A program made the translations under genes and the position numbers. A DNA stretch of 64,000 nt from NCBI GenBank assembly GCA_014871385.1, contig CM026421.1, positions 12,760,305-12,824,304 on the forward strand, written 5' to 3'. The stretch comes from Ceratodon purpureus. Lineage: Eukaryota > Streptophyta > Bryopsida > Pseudoditrichales > Ditrichaceae. Positions 35,639 to 47,525 of this stretch are shown here, piece by piece (position 1 is the first letter of the stretch; every line of letters begins with the position of its first letter). Under the pieces are notes generated by a model, which was given only the letters and a program-made list of their open reading frames with translations, was not told the origin of the DNA and searched no databases.

Positions 35639-36425
35639 TGTTGGCTGGGATTCTGTGATGGAGTTCTGAGACCTAGGGGTAAATCAAAGGGGGCAGGGAG
35701 GTAGTTTTTCTAGATTGTTAGGTGGGACTAAGGCAGTCGAGGAATCAAAGTACCTGGCGACTAAGTGAACATTTTACTAAAGAGGAACTGAACTAGCTTG
35801 GGAAATTATAAAAGACTAAGACCGGTCAGGGAGCCATGGCGGTTGAGATATCAGGACCTGGACAGCCAACTACCGAGGCTGGACTACGAGGTCCGAGCCC
35901 AGCAGTAGGGCGGGTAGGCCGTGGAGTCCTTGGCGATTAAAACAGAGCAAGCAAGCGTCTTTCCAAGCAATCCTATGGTGAGCTAAGCAATGACATTCAG
36001 GAGACTCATAGTAAGCAAACAGACAGAGTACATAACCAAAGCTCTTAGCACACTGCTTTGTATTCAGTAAAAGAGGGAGACATAGAGTCTGGATACCAGA
36101 TTTAAGCACTGTGAGTCTCATTAAGTAGGAGAGGGAAAAATGACTTAAGGTCTCGGCTGTGAGTCTGACTCGTGCAAAGCTAATCACCGCAACTACAACA
36201 TAACCAGAAGTCCCTACTACGATTTCTACACTGTGCTTTATACTTTATGCTAATCCGCTAATTCCGGTGGCCACAACTAGTGTCACCGTTTTCCTCTGTC
36301 GACTTGGTACGGTGCTCTGCTCCTTGGCTCCTTGTTTCTCTTGGTAACTGCTCCTAACTCCCTGTCGTGTCTTGGATTTACTGTTCCCCGGCTCCTTGTT
36401 CGCCATGGTGTCTGGGCAGGTAACA
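35639..36425 (-). repeat. 5' LTR of the Gypsy element
   Basis: 787 bp, same length and apparently the same sequence as the other LTR. It holds the element promoter in the minus direction. The coding frame starts 84 bases downstream of it. Confidence 0.95.
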
Positions 36426-36732
36426 ACTTTGTACATCGATTTTGGAACAAAGGTCATGAATGGTGGTCAATTGTAGACTTTTTTGATTCCAAACAATATA
36501 CCAAGAGATTGGATATTGCCACTCCAAAGCATTTTTGAATTGATTGGAAAAATAATTTTGACCAAGATTCTATTTGACAACAAAGAAAGAAGCAAAGAAA
36601 CTTTAAGGCTAGTTCTAATTGTCTGAAAGATCTTTGTCATCGGGGTGAGTGGAAAGAACACTTTGTAAAATTCTCACATGAAGGTGGTGGGTAGATTGAT
36701 TGGAAGGAAAATCATTAAAAGACTACGATGCC

Positions 36733-37047
36733 CAAAGAACTTTACCTAATGGAGAAGTTGTAATGCAAGTAACAAAACCATATACTTTACATTTTAAAAC
36801 ACACTTTTTTTTTAAATTAATATATTTTATTGATTTAACATTAAAATCTTTTAGTTTGGAGAATATTAAAAAAATATTTAATTATTTAATTTTGTTTTTT
36901 TAACTTGTTCAAAAAAAGTTTAATTCCTTCAAAAAAATTAGTAAAAATAAAAAAACCTTAGATAATTTAATATATAATTTAGCCTGCTTTAATTCCTTTA
37001 TAATATATTTTTTGGTTAGCTATACTTATATGTTTTTAATAATTAAC
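36733..37047. repeat. Right copy of the 315-bp direct repeat
   Basis: It matches 25876-26190 from CAAAGAACTTTA to TAATTAAC with scattered substitutions. Subtracting the retrotransposon, the two copies would have bounded a unit of about 1.47 kb containing the 17-bp repeats and PIN-like copy B. Confidence 0.75.
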
Positions 37048-38400
37048 ATGGTGTTATTTTATAATACAAGTGATTAGCAGGTTGATGAATCATTACCCTA
37101 ATTTTACTTATAAATTTAATGCAAAAAAATATTAATTGTACAAACATATTTTAATGCATAATATTCTAAAAACAAATAAATAAAAGATATTTTGAGAACT
37201 AAAACTTATTAAAATAAATTTTTATTAGTATACCTCATAATTTTAAATTTTATATATTTCTTTTAATTCAGTATATATTATTATGGTCGATTGCTTTATT
37301 TTGTTTACATAATACTGCCACAGTTTTTTTTAAAATATAATTGAAATTTCTATTAAGTAAAATTGAATTTTTTAATTTAATAAATATTTAAAGAATATCT
37401 GAAGATGAAGAGTCAAAGCTCAAAACAAAAAATTAGCTCGCGCGTGAAGCTTCGTTGTAAGCATTCAGATTCTTCGTCGTCTCCTCTCGAGCGTTCTATA
37501 TTTCAAACCTCCTCGTGCTCACGAAGCTACCTCAGATAACGCTTGAACCATAGCCTTCTTTCATCAAAAGTGTTTTCACTAAGCATGGCAATCTCCCCAC
37601 CAAGATGCCCTTCCTACACACATCACCAACTATGTACACACTATCTAAAAATCTCCTCCAATTGTTCCCTACGGGATTCTACAAAACAACTGCTGGTGAC
37701 CGTATCTTCATAATCCACTCTACTTTGTAGGTTCGTAAGTTTTTTTTTATTTCAAATGTACATTTTTACTTACTTTTGAAGCTCATCTAACAAGGAATTC
37801 AATAGAACTCATGGTACATGGTGAATCCCCCAAATTTCATATTCCAAAACAAACATAACTTTCAGGATAACAAATTCAGTTATCCTTAAACCGGGTGTCT
37901 GGGTATATAAAGCGGGGATAGACTCTTCACCATTTGAACCTAAATCCTGTGAGGCCTCTCCACCTCTCTTGGAACTCTCAACGAATTAGAACAGTAGCTC
38001 ATGATATTTTGACGCCGAAGTTAAAAAGAAGGAGGTATCCTCGGAAGTGAGGGGGGAGTACCGGTTTAAAGTCATGGCAGATTATCAAAGTTGAGATTCA
38101 AATGTGAGATTGGATACTCTTTCAACCATATTTCATAAATATGGAAAAAACCACATAATAATAAGCTCCAACATTTTCCGATATTCTACTTTCGTGGAAT
38201 TTATAATAGAAGGTCCACATACAGTCGTCACACAGAACAATAGTGGGGCCCCGGCTTAATTGACGTGTTCGTACACTTTTGCTTTTACTTTATTCCATCT
38301 CCCTGGCTTTCAGCCCTTCCCGACCTTGAACCCTCCCCAAAAGCGTCACTGCACCCTCTAAAACTGACATTATCTAGCTGAATCCAACATTTTAGTCCTC
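37048..38400. other. AT-rich spacer and kinase gene upstream region
   Basis: No coding region is supported. A good TATA box (TATATAAA, 37904-37911) sits in GC-richer sequence on the plus strand and may drive the kinase transcript or an unseen RNA. The part before 37400 is extremely AT-rich. Confidence 0.4.
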
Positions 38401-39973
38401 CGAATCAATGCCCCAGAGACAGATTGCGGGTGATCAAAATATCACTTCTGTGCATGCTTCGCATGGACTTGCTTCCAGTTCAGAGAGACACTACTGCTCT
38501 TCAAATGTGATCGTCGACCTCGACTTCGACCTCGACTTCTGCAGTCGAAGCAAGCTAGATCAGAAGCACCCTCTCTATCCTCCTCAACTTCGTGCTCGTT
38601 AGTACTAGGTTTCCTGTGCATACATCAATCCGAAATATCAGCTACCATCAACTGCCGCAAATGATTCGAATTCTGTGCGTGCAGAACGTCGACATCGAGA
38701 AGTATCAAGGTTCTGGGAGTTCCGGGAACGTGGAGCTTGCTGGTCGAGAGCTGGCAGTATCCCTGGATTCCCGTGCCTCTGGTGCATCTCAAATCCATCT
38801 GTGTCTTCAGGCAAGTGATGAGCACTTCTGTAAGTTGGTGGTAGTTTCGTTTTTCATACTAGAAGTCTCCTGTCTGTATAGTGGGTGAGAATTGATCAAT
38901 AAGCATGTTGCACCCGTCAGTGCGGTGCATACTGTGTACAGACACTGAAAACTAGAGTTGCTGGGAAGGAGCAGACCACCGGCGGGAAGTTTTTCGTCGG
39001 TACAGACTCTTTTTTATTTTAATGTATTGTGAGTCTTTCGCGGAGCAGATTAATGGTACAGACTTTTGACAAGTTTGTGCAGACTTTTTGGTGTATAAGG
39101 TAGTCTTCAGGTGAGGCAGTCTATCGGGTGGTTTGCTGTGTACTAATGTCGGAGAGGCACCAGTTTTTTGCATTCATCTTGAAGCTTAGAGTTGTGTCGT
39201 TTAAGTTCCTCGGACCTTTGAGTGGTGGGTGCTTTCGGTGGTCGCGCTCAGTGGGTTGATGTCGCCATGGGTGGATCCTTTCCACTGATTGCTTCAGTTG
39301 CACGGCAATGTTTGTGATGGTGAAAGTGGAGGAGAAGAGAGTCGGCTACTCGCTCGAAGCTTGAGACTCGTTTCATCACGAAGACCTCAGTGACTCGAAG
39401 GAAACAAGGGCAAAACTCTGAGGTATGGGATCGATCAACATTCATATGGAGTCAGTCTGGTACAGAATGTATCATTTTGAGTAAAACCATTCTTAGAGAT
39501 CACACGTGAGCGGTGAAGCTGAGGACAGTGTTTGGAAATATCTAGTCGTCTGTTTTTGTCGGTATTTGAGAACGTCAGCATGTGAAACCCTAATAAGATT
39601 ACTCGACCTTTTGCTTACTCGAACTCCACTTTTTCTTACACTTGTAGGAAATGCTACATTCAGTGTAATTTGCTTCTGAGCGTATGTAGCATATACTATA
39701 GTTATCTTTGATGGTTTGTAATTCGTCACTGTGCACCTTATTGGCGTGTCGATATCTAAAAGTTTTCAACACCATAATGTCTGAACTATTCCACATGACA
39801 CCTGAATCTTGAAGGTCACAAGGTTTCCAAGGTTCTATTGCAGAATATGAATTTCTGTACCATGCTTCACTGTATAGCGGTTGGCTTGCAGATATCTGCT
39901 AGAATTTTCTCTGAATGACATTGGTTTGGGTGCATGCAGAAGGACGTTTGTCGACAGCAGCCAGAAATTCACC
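38401..39973 (+). promoter_or_regulatory. 5' leader of the kinase gene, with a likely 1.1-kb intron
   Basis: A strong donor (GTAAGTTGG at 38830) and a strong acceptor (GCATGCAG ending 39939) define a likely leader intron. The exon from 39940 carries the start codon at 39974. Within the intron, short frames on either strand have no support. Confidence 0.45.
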
Positions 39974-42751
39974 ATGTCAAATGGTATGTCTGTCATTGTG
40001 GTTGCTGTTTGCTGTCGGTTCCAATAAGTACATGCAAATTGCCTTAGTTTAAATGTTGTTTTTGATAAAAATGGTTAGATACAATAGTAATCAATCTGGA
40101 TTATTTGCTTAAGAGGCTCAGTTTTTGACGCAGGTTCCAAGCGTTCACGAGACGAGATGGCCGCGCCCGTTTCCCAAGTTACGCAAGCTTCAGAGATAAT
40201 TGAGAATGTCCAGAGGATTGTCAGTACTGTATGGTTAAATAAACGTCAGTGCAAGCGCATTGCCGATCGTTTCAAAGTCATTGGTGACGGTTTGAAAGGA
40301 CTGGATAAGGATTTCGTCAGCGGCAAACCCTTGGATGGTAGTAACGTGGACTATCCTGCTTTCGATGAGCTTCTCACAGTGTTGCGCAAAGGGGAGGCTC
40401 TGGTGTCGTCCAACACAGGAATGTATGCGATTTACACTGTGCTTAGCCGGACAGATAACCGAGAAGCGTTCGAGGTTTTTCACGAGGAGCTAGAGACCAT
40501 GAAGGCGAAATTTCTCTTTGAAGACGCTGGTGTTGGCGGCGACTTTGAGCTTACCACTGGGCCTGAAAGAAGTGACATTCTAACAGATGATGCTGACAAG
40601 GATTTAGAGGAGATGAAGGGCTTGAAAGCACTTCAGAAAAGCGTGGATGGCTTGTCCCCAATTGACGAGGTCACACAGTTGTCAGAAACGCTTGGGGCTA
40701 TGAATTTGGAGAAAGTGAAGAAGGTGCTGTTTGAGAAGAGCGAGAACCGTGAGGCAAGTGATGGCCTGCCCAGTTATCTTGACATTGATATGGCCAATAT
40801 AGAAACAGATACGCAACCTATACGGGAACATGTGAGGATGAGCACGCACGATCCGGCGGAAACGTTTTCTTGGGCACTTGTTCGATCTGGTCGCTGGCTT
40901 GGTTGCGAATTCGCTGTCAAGGTGTTCAAATCTGGTGAGTCCTCTTGGGACCGTAGTCAGCTGGCGAGGGAGGTTGGCAACCTGATGGAGCTCCGACATC
41001 CCCACATTGTCCGGTTCATTGGTTTCGCGCAAGGTGCTGACCAATGTTGCGTTCTCATGGAGTTGATGGACAGTGATCTGAAAACGTTCATGACGTCGCG
41101 GCCTCAACCACCTTTTTCTCATAGCGAAGAACTCAGCATCATCACTCAGATCGCGAAAGGCATGCTATACTTGCACACACAGGGGTACGTGCATGAAGAA
41201 TTGAAGTGTTCTAACATCCTGGTTAAGAGCTATGGGGACTACATCGAAGTCAAGATTGGCGACCTTCGAAACGCCAGGAAACTTGCGAGTATTGGTGACC
41301 AGTATTCTTCCCATTGTAGCAGGCGGCCTCGGTGGACTGCACTAGAGGCCATCAAAAATTACAATGGGGAAAAGCCTTCAGATGAAATGTTGCGGAAGAG
41401 TGATGTCTACTGCTTCGCAATGACATGTTACGAAGTTGTCACAGGGAAATTGCCCTTCCAAGACATTCGAGGTCGTGCACTGATGGCCAAGATCGAGGCC
41501 GGAGAAAGGCCGGAGCTTCCTGCCGACTTGGATGAAGGATGGAGGGGGCTCATAACTACGTGCTGGGATTCTGATCCAAGCAAACGGCCCGAGTTTGAGG
41601 ACATCTGCCACGTTCTGGGAATTATCAGGTCCTCAAAGCCTCATGTTGCCTCGAACGGTACATCGTTGGGAACAGAGTCGAAGATGTTGCGTCTTCTCAA
41701 GCACGGTTCGTTGAACACTTGGGTATTTCCGAGAGTCATATCAGCGGTTAGCGGGCTTTTCGTAGGGGTTCAGAGCAAACAACAAGCTGCGACGAAAACG
41801 CCAGTAATATCTCAGGAGGAGTCTGTGGAGAACATGCCAGTAGTATCTCAGGAGGAGTCTGTGGAGAACATGGACGTTGATGGTCCAAGCGGAATTAGAA
41901 TTCCGGAGTATCTGAGAATCAAGCCTGCCGCTCTTCATAAAGGGCGATGTATTGGGAGTGGCGCCTCGGCGGAGGTGTGGGAGGTGATGTGGCTGGGGTG
42001 TAAATTTGCGATGAAGACATTTCAATCTTCCACACCAATTCCCGCACTGCAGTCAGAGCTGGATTTCCTGATACAGCTTCGTCACCCTTACATAATCCAG
42101 ATGGTGGGGTTATCTGTGCAGTCCGATCAACGATGCTCGATTGTGATGGAATTCATGGGAGGCAGTTTGAGAAAATTGATTAGATCTCGAATGGAACAGA
42201 AGAGGGTAGTTCTGTTTGATGTCCACGAAGCTTTGGGCATCATCAGAAAAATTGCTTTGGGCATGGCGTTTCTGCACTCCAGGGGCGTTCTGCACCGAGA
42301 CTTGAAGGGGGAGAATGTCTTGTGCCAGGAGTACGCTGACTCTATCGATGTGAAGATCGTGGATTTCGGTGTGTCGCAGTATATTCAAGGCTCTAGTGGG
42401 GATTTTAGTCTCAGCGTCGGCACTAAGTTTTGGCGTGCACCCGAAATCTTTCCACTGGAAGCAAACAGGTCTCGAACATCATGTGACCTCAAGAAAGCCG
42501 ACGTTTATAGTTTCGCTATGACGTGCTACGAGGTCTTGACAGGAAACGTTCCTTTCGCAGAGCGTAGAGCTACGGAGTATGATGCAGTGCTTTCAGGTCT
42601 CAGGCCGGAATTGCCTTTGAATCTGGACTCTGGATTGAAAGCACTTATTGCCAAATGCTGGCATACGGATCCTGAGGAAAGACCGCACTTCTCACAGATT
42701 TGTGACGAGCTTCATACAATCCATCAGACACTACAGAGCTCAACCAGTTAG
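39974..42751 (+). CDS. Tandem pseudokinase-kinase protein with MLKL-like helical N-terminus (875 aa)
   Basis: Exons 39974-39983 and 40134-42751 join in phase, giving MSNGSKRSRDEMAAPVSQ; the downstream ATG at 40157 is the alternative start. Counting from that ATG: residues 1-150 are helical with a repeated-hydrophobic pattern (ASEIIENVQRIV, RIADRFKVIG) like the four-helix bundle of plant MLKL proteins (inference). Domain 1 (about 225-485) keeps the ATP lysine (FAVKVF) but has HEELKCSN in place of HRDLKxxN and GDLRN in place of DFG, so it should be a pseudokinase. Domain 2 (about 590-860) has GSGASAEV, AMKTF, HRDLKGEN, VDFG and APE, so it should be active, and looks RAF/TKL-like. The linker has a tandem 12-residue duplication (QEESVENM). 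The layout resembles tandem kinase-pseudokinase immune proteins and animal JAKs. Role inferred: signalling. Confidence 0.9.
41803..41874 (+). repeat. 36-bp in-frame tandem duplication in the kinase linker
   Basis: GTAATATCTCAGGAGGAG at 41803 and GTAGTATCTCAGGAGGAG at 41839 start two 36-base units encoding S-QEESVENM twice. They differ at about three bases, so the duplication is recent and keeps the frame. Confidence 0.85.
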
Positions 42752-43099
42752 GATACATGATCTGTTTTTCAATCTAGCGAGTTATTTGTAATATCTTTGT
42801 AATTATCGCAAAGTCTCGGAAGGGAAGTGTAAATTTGTAGTGTTCGAAAATGAGCTCAATTTTCAATTGCGCATTTACTTACTAATATATGGTGGGGAGA
42901 CTTGGAAATGACAATGAAAATTTTAGATACTAGTGATTATTTCTTTTTCACCATTTTTGCGCTTAAGAGAACATCATGTACATTAACCAAAGAGCCGGAC
43001 CTGCTAGCTATAAAACTCAAGTCAAGGATACGAAAGACCAGAAAAAGTGAAGAGCTATTTTTCACTTTCCAGAAGTCTGATATCACATATTCAAGGTTG

Positions 43100-46000
43100 T
43101 CATCTTACATCTCTGAGATTTTGGTATGCACGGGATGTGAACTGGAGTTCCTGGATAGTCTGGCGAGCACATTTCTTCAGCGTGCCGTTAAAAGTCTCCA
43201 GGATTAGTTTGCGACATATCCCTATACCGTGTTGTACCTTTCTCCTTGCAGCTGGATCCTCTGTCACGTTTATGATCAGCTGCAACAAGACGAGCAAACG
43301 GTATTAGCAATGCATAAGTCAGACGGAGCTTTTATACTACCAGCTCTTTAGCATACGACGCCAGGACATAGAGCGTGTGTTTGGCAAGGTAGAGAGGTGT
43401 AAAGGGGAAGTTTAAAGGAGATTAGGGGAAGTAACATCGTACATTCATAGCAAGGAAACTGAGCTCGCCGTCGGTGAGGTGAATCATGGCTGTCATCAGG
43501 GGCACACCGTTGGCTATGATGAAGTCTTTTTTGCCTTTTATCTCCAGGGTCAGGCTGTGCAACAACTTCGTGGTCAGGGACTAGGTTTGAATGTCCTCAT
43601 CGAACTCGTTGTTATCAGACATTGCTATCGAAGGGTGGGGTACATCATTTGATTAATGGAAAGGAGAATTCTAGCCCTGTGTACCTTAGCAATGCTGCTG
43701 TGCCGTATGCCATGATTCTTGCTTCAACATGGTCTATGTAGGGAACAAAAACTGCCACGGCTCCAAGAGACACTGCTTGCTTTCTCCCTTTCTCTTCAAA
43801 CCTGCTCCCCAAGATTTCATTTGCTTTAGTTTTGACAGATACAATGTTACAGTTAAGTTCATAGTAAGAATAGTCTGGATGCTGAAAACGGGAGAGTGAA
43901 GAATTGAAGCAACTTTACCCAATGAGACAGATGAAACGGCCACATGAAACCATAGTGGGTTGGTAAACGGTCTTGGCGAGTTTTAATACAATCGGCACGC
44001 CACCCGCCTACATACGGTACATTGCACACAATTTGTTAGCACTTTCGATAAACTCACTATCAAGTTCATGATGCTCCAAATAATTTCAAACTAGACAATA
44101 ATTCATTTATTCCAATGAGTTCTAAATTTGCAAAAGGACGATTGTGGTTGCATACCGCTAGAACTTGATCAATGGCCTTCTGGCAATAGTTCAAGCTCCC
44201 CATGCATTTAGAGCAAAGGTCCATGGCAAAGCATACGTTGCCAGGATCCGTATCCTTAGCAAGGCCTTGCACAACAAATGGCAATGTGGTACCGTCTTCC
44301 ACAATCGAATCCCTCACTACGACACCACCATAGCACGACGAAGTTCAACATTGAGTGACAAAAGTGTCCACAATTTGATGAACCCTGTGAGACAATGTCT
44401 AATACTCAATCATCAAGAAGCAATTTGAAAGTGTAAACTAAACGACTCCTGAAAACTAAACGACTCCTGAAAACAGTGAAACAACAAAACACTTTAAAAT
44501 GTTTCACTGATCAGCACTTTCACTGTCACGTCAATTTTAAATTGAATTCAATGTGACATCCAATTTAATACTTGGTGTAGGTTGGCAATTTCCCAGCCAT
44601 CCTGTTTGGAAAACCATGCTAAGAGCAGAAGAAGGGCACCTTCACACGAGAGAGCGCAGTCGTTAAGGGCATCCAGAGCATTACATCTCAACACTACATC
44701 ATCTGTTCGAAGCTGTGCGCACAACCAGAAGTATAGAGCTTACAAATAATATTTTCACAACTGGTATTATTCTCAGAAGAATAGATTAGTAACATCGATT
44801 CTCTACGCTTTGACTGCATCAATGAATACAAATACAGGAAAGGTAGCAGTACTACTTACCATCTCAATGAGGCCCCTGATGCAACCCAGTTCAACCAGAT
44901 CATTCCATGTGGTAATCGCAGCTGTTGACAGAAACCACAAAATCTTTGCATGATTGCTAGAAGTTCAGTGAGAGAACATTTGGTAGTCAAAGATTTACAA
45001 CGAGAACATCAAGTTAGGTCAAGCCGTTTTTTCTTCAAGCATCTGCTTCTGTGAGCCAACCCAAGAGGGTTGATCACTTCAATTGATGCAATGATAGCTC
45101 GGACAAGACAAGAGGACAGGGTCTGTTCCTTATGGTGAAAGGGGACGGGACACAAACATGGTGTGCACAGCACAAGATTACCTGAAAAATACTTGAAGCA
45201 GAGGGCAAGTTGCTGGCGTATGTACAGGTCTGTTTCAGGTATCATGCCGGCAAGGATAGGGAGAAGTCCTGCACACCCAACGAGCTGCCGTAAGTTCTTG
45301 AGTACATAGACATACTTACAAACCATCAATCATAAAAAAAGAATGCAAAAAAATAAAAAAACGATTTGATAAATGTACCATGACACAGTTGCTGGATGAC
45401 ACCTTATGGCAGGTGCTAAGGTCCAGACTGAAAGGAAATATGCAAAGCGAGGGGTTACGTTAAAGGCGGTCCTTGGAGAATGTTGCAGCCAAACCCAGGA
45501 CCATGTCAGGATCAGCTGGGCAAGCGGGTTTCATCTATTGAGAAATCGTCAGCTGGGTCTACCAGGCTTTGGGTGCAAGAACATGGCCTCATCATATGCT
45601 CTCAGAGACAGTTGGGCAGTTGGGTTAGACATTGCAGGTCATAGAATATTGGACTAAGCAAAAATTCGATGAAGAGTCAGATGTTTACAGTAACTCCGCC
45701 TCAAAGGTGGCATATGCTGACATACCAAGCCAACATGCGCAGATCGAGTGGGTAAGCTCACTCACACATTACAATGCAGGACAGGAGGAGGATGTTTCAA
45801 CGGAATGTAGACACGCTATGAACTGCTTTTCTACTGTCCAGAACTCCTCTGTACTCAGAATCTAGGCTCTCTTATATTCCCTGCTTCAACACCTTGAACA
45901 AAAGACATAGTGACTGGTGATGAAGCTCATAGTTCATACCAGCTGCTATGCAGCGGGCGCGGTTATCAGGAACACACAATAGCTCGACACACCATCTGAC

Positions 46001-46626
46001 CGACTTTTGTCTCACAATAAGGAGATTACTTTTCAGTGTGCGTGCCTGCAGAGCACAAAATAGGACTCATTCGATTATCAGGAATAACAGAGAACTAACA
46101 AACTTACAAAGTAGCACCATATGTATAATTTCAGCTCTAGAGTTGGAGAACTTGATCTCACCATCTTCGAATACATGAAATTGAGGTGGCCAGGAGTGAC
46201 AGTGCTTGGTAGCTGCGGAGTGACATTAGGTTGAGCTTGATGCATCCAGATGTCGTGGCCATGGCGTTCACAATTCAGGAGAGGATATGCTCGTTCGTTA
46301 TTTACATCGTTCGGCCATGGCACTGCGATAATATCTGTTCCACTCACTCCAAGCTGCTTCAAACAATACCTCCATTGAAGGTAAGGACGCATGAGGCCAT
46401 CTTCGTTGGGGTTGTCGTGAAACCAGTTCACCTGTTTCTCATCTTCACACCACTTAGCTTGCTCAGACCGCACAATATTTCTGTCATCCGGAGGCTTCTG
46501 CTTCTTCTTCGCTTTCTCTAGAGCTGCCAAACGCGCTTTCTCTTCCCTAATCCTCTTGTCATCTGCAATTAGGGCATCTTCGACGCGCCGATCCCTTTTG
46601 TCGAATTTATCAGGTTGCCTCGGCAT
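43100..46626 (-). CDS. ARM-repeat protein gene, possibly decaying (RSPH14-like at its C-terminus)
   Basis: Exons on the minus strand: 46626-46162 (basic coiled N-terminus, MPRQPDKFDKRDRRVEDAL), 46045-45940, a segment from 45515, then 45284-45182, 44921-44860, 44712-44640, 44384-44156, 44007-43919, 43801-43685, 43554-43443 and 43279-43100. From 45284 on the splice sites are good and phases match, giving ARM-type helices: LVGCAGLLPILAGMI, AGGVPIVLKLAKTV, and a C-terminus NVTEDPAARRKVQ. Two faults are seen. The segment from 45515 (DPDMVLGLAATFSK) runs into TAA at 45462-45460 before any good donor, and exon 44384-44156 is one base short, with a TAG after MVVS. Either this is a pseudogene or those two spots are misread. 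ARM proteins of this kind occur in flagella; that role here is inference. Confidence 0.55.
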
Positions 46627-47525
46627 GTTTGCACCTTCACGAAACCAAGTTGTCTATTGAATCATACACATCGATCCTAATCATATAACTTACATCTTCC
46701 CACCCTGTGCAAGAATTACAGCTGATCTGTCAAAGCAACGTGGTGCCAAATGTGCATTCCGGTGGCTTCACAAAGCAACAACAATCTCCAAATCCTCCTG
46801 ATAACTATACAACGTTTACCCACTTCGCCACAGACTTGAAAACTTCAACCACTTCATTGACTTTCTCCTTTCCAAATCAACTCAGGTATATTGAAAATGC
46901 ACTCCCATTCACAGAAAGCTCTTGCTACAGTTCCTCCCCTCAACAACATCAAGTCTGACAAACAACCACTTTGAAAATGCGAATCATCTGTATATCCCTG
47001 CAACTAAATCTCAGCTTGAACTTCATCTTCCATATATTTCACCAACAAACAGTAACAACAATCAAAGATACTCAAATATTTTAGACCCATCCAAAATCAC
47101 TTCGAACTGGACAACCACCATAACAATCAGCTCGATCAACAACAAACAACAAAACTGCACAGATCATTCAACTCCAGATCCAACCAACGAAACCCGTTTC
47201 AAGTTCCAGTTGATCTTCAGTGAAGCACTGGTTGAGCTTCCAGTGGACACAATCTAAGAATGCCGGCCGGCTGCCATGACTGCGCATCAGTAACGGAATC
47301 CTAACTGATTAAGTTTCATGATCGGTTGGCAGATCAACAGACATGCTGACGAGTTCTCTACTTCACAGCCCATATTCATACACATGATTAACGTCGTAAC
47401 GTACACTAACATGATTAATTATAGTACAAGAATGTACCATAACATGGGCATCATGAGCATCTACTGTAGCGGCCGGCCCATTCTGGACGGCACTGCAATC
47501 ATACACACGATCTATCTCAACGTAC
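46627..47525. other. Spacer, CA-rich on the plus strand
   Basis: Directly upstream of the ARM gene start. Two plus-strand frames (46707-46958, 46922-47257) are rich in Asn, Thr and Ser and look like composition artefacts. Nothing else is supported. Confidence 0.4.

Larger units (their letters stand above)
26727..36425 (-). mobile_element. Full-length Ty3/Gypsy LTR retrotransposon, 9.7 kb, very young
   Basis: Two 787-bp LTRs bound the element, which has 5-bp target duplications ACTTT at 26722-26726 and 36426-36430. It is read on the minus strand. Inside is one open frame of 2665 codons with gag, zinc knuckle, protease, reverse transcriptase, RNase H and integrase in Gypsy order, plus a long extra C-terminal region. 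The LTRs look identical by eye, and the frame is intact, so insertion was recent and the element may still be active. It landed inside copy B of the PIN-like family. Confidence 0.95.
26386..36538 (+). pseudogene. PIN-nuclease-like family, copy B, split by the LTR retrotransposon
   Basis: The left part (26394-26726) reads LVLRKCRLGQCYVTDTVVQE, then LLDLYEHEG, YDKDVLIYREALIASHAFLG and ILLTNDLDF. The right part resumes at 36431 in the same frame with VHRFWNKGHEWWSIVDFF and ends TPKHF-stop at 36538. Joined, they align with copy C at 61.2-61.7 kb. Acidic residues in TDT, QELL and TND-F fall where PIN domains keep catalytic Asp/Glu; the fold assignment is inference. The upstream frame is closed by a stop, so the true N-terminus is missing or in another exon. 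The retrotransposon alone would inactivate this copy. Only the end pieces belong to this feature. Confidence 0.6.

Noticed and set aside
46707-47257. Asn/Thr/Ser-rich plus-strand frames
   Set aside because: Composition-driven, no domain, no splice or start context.
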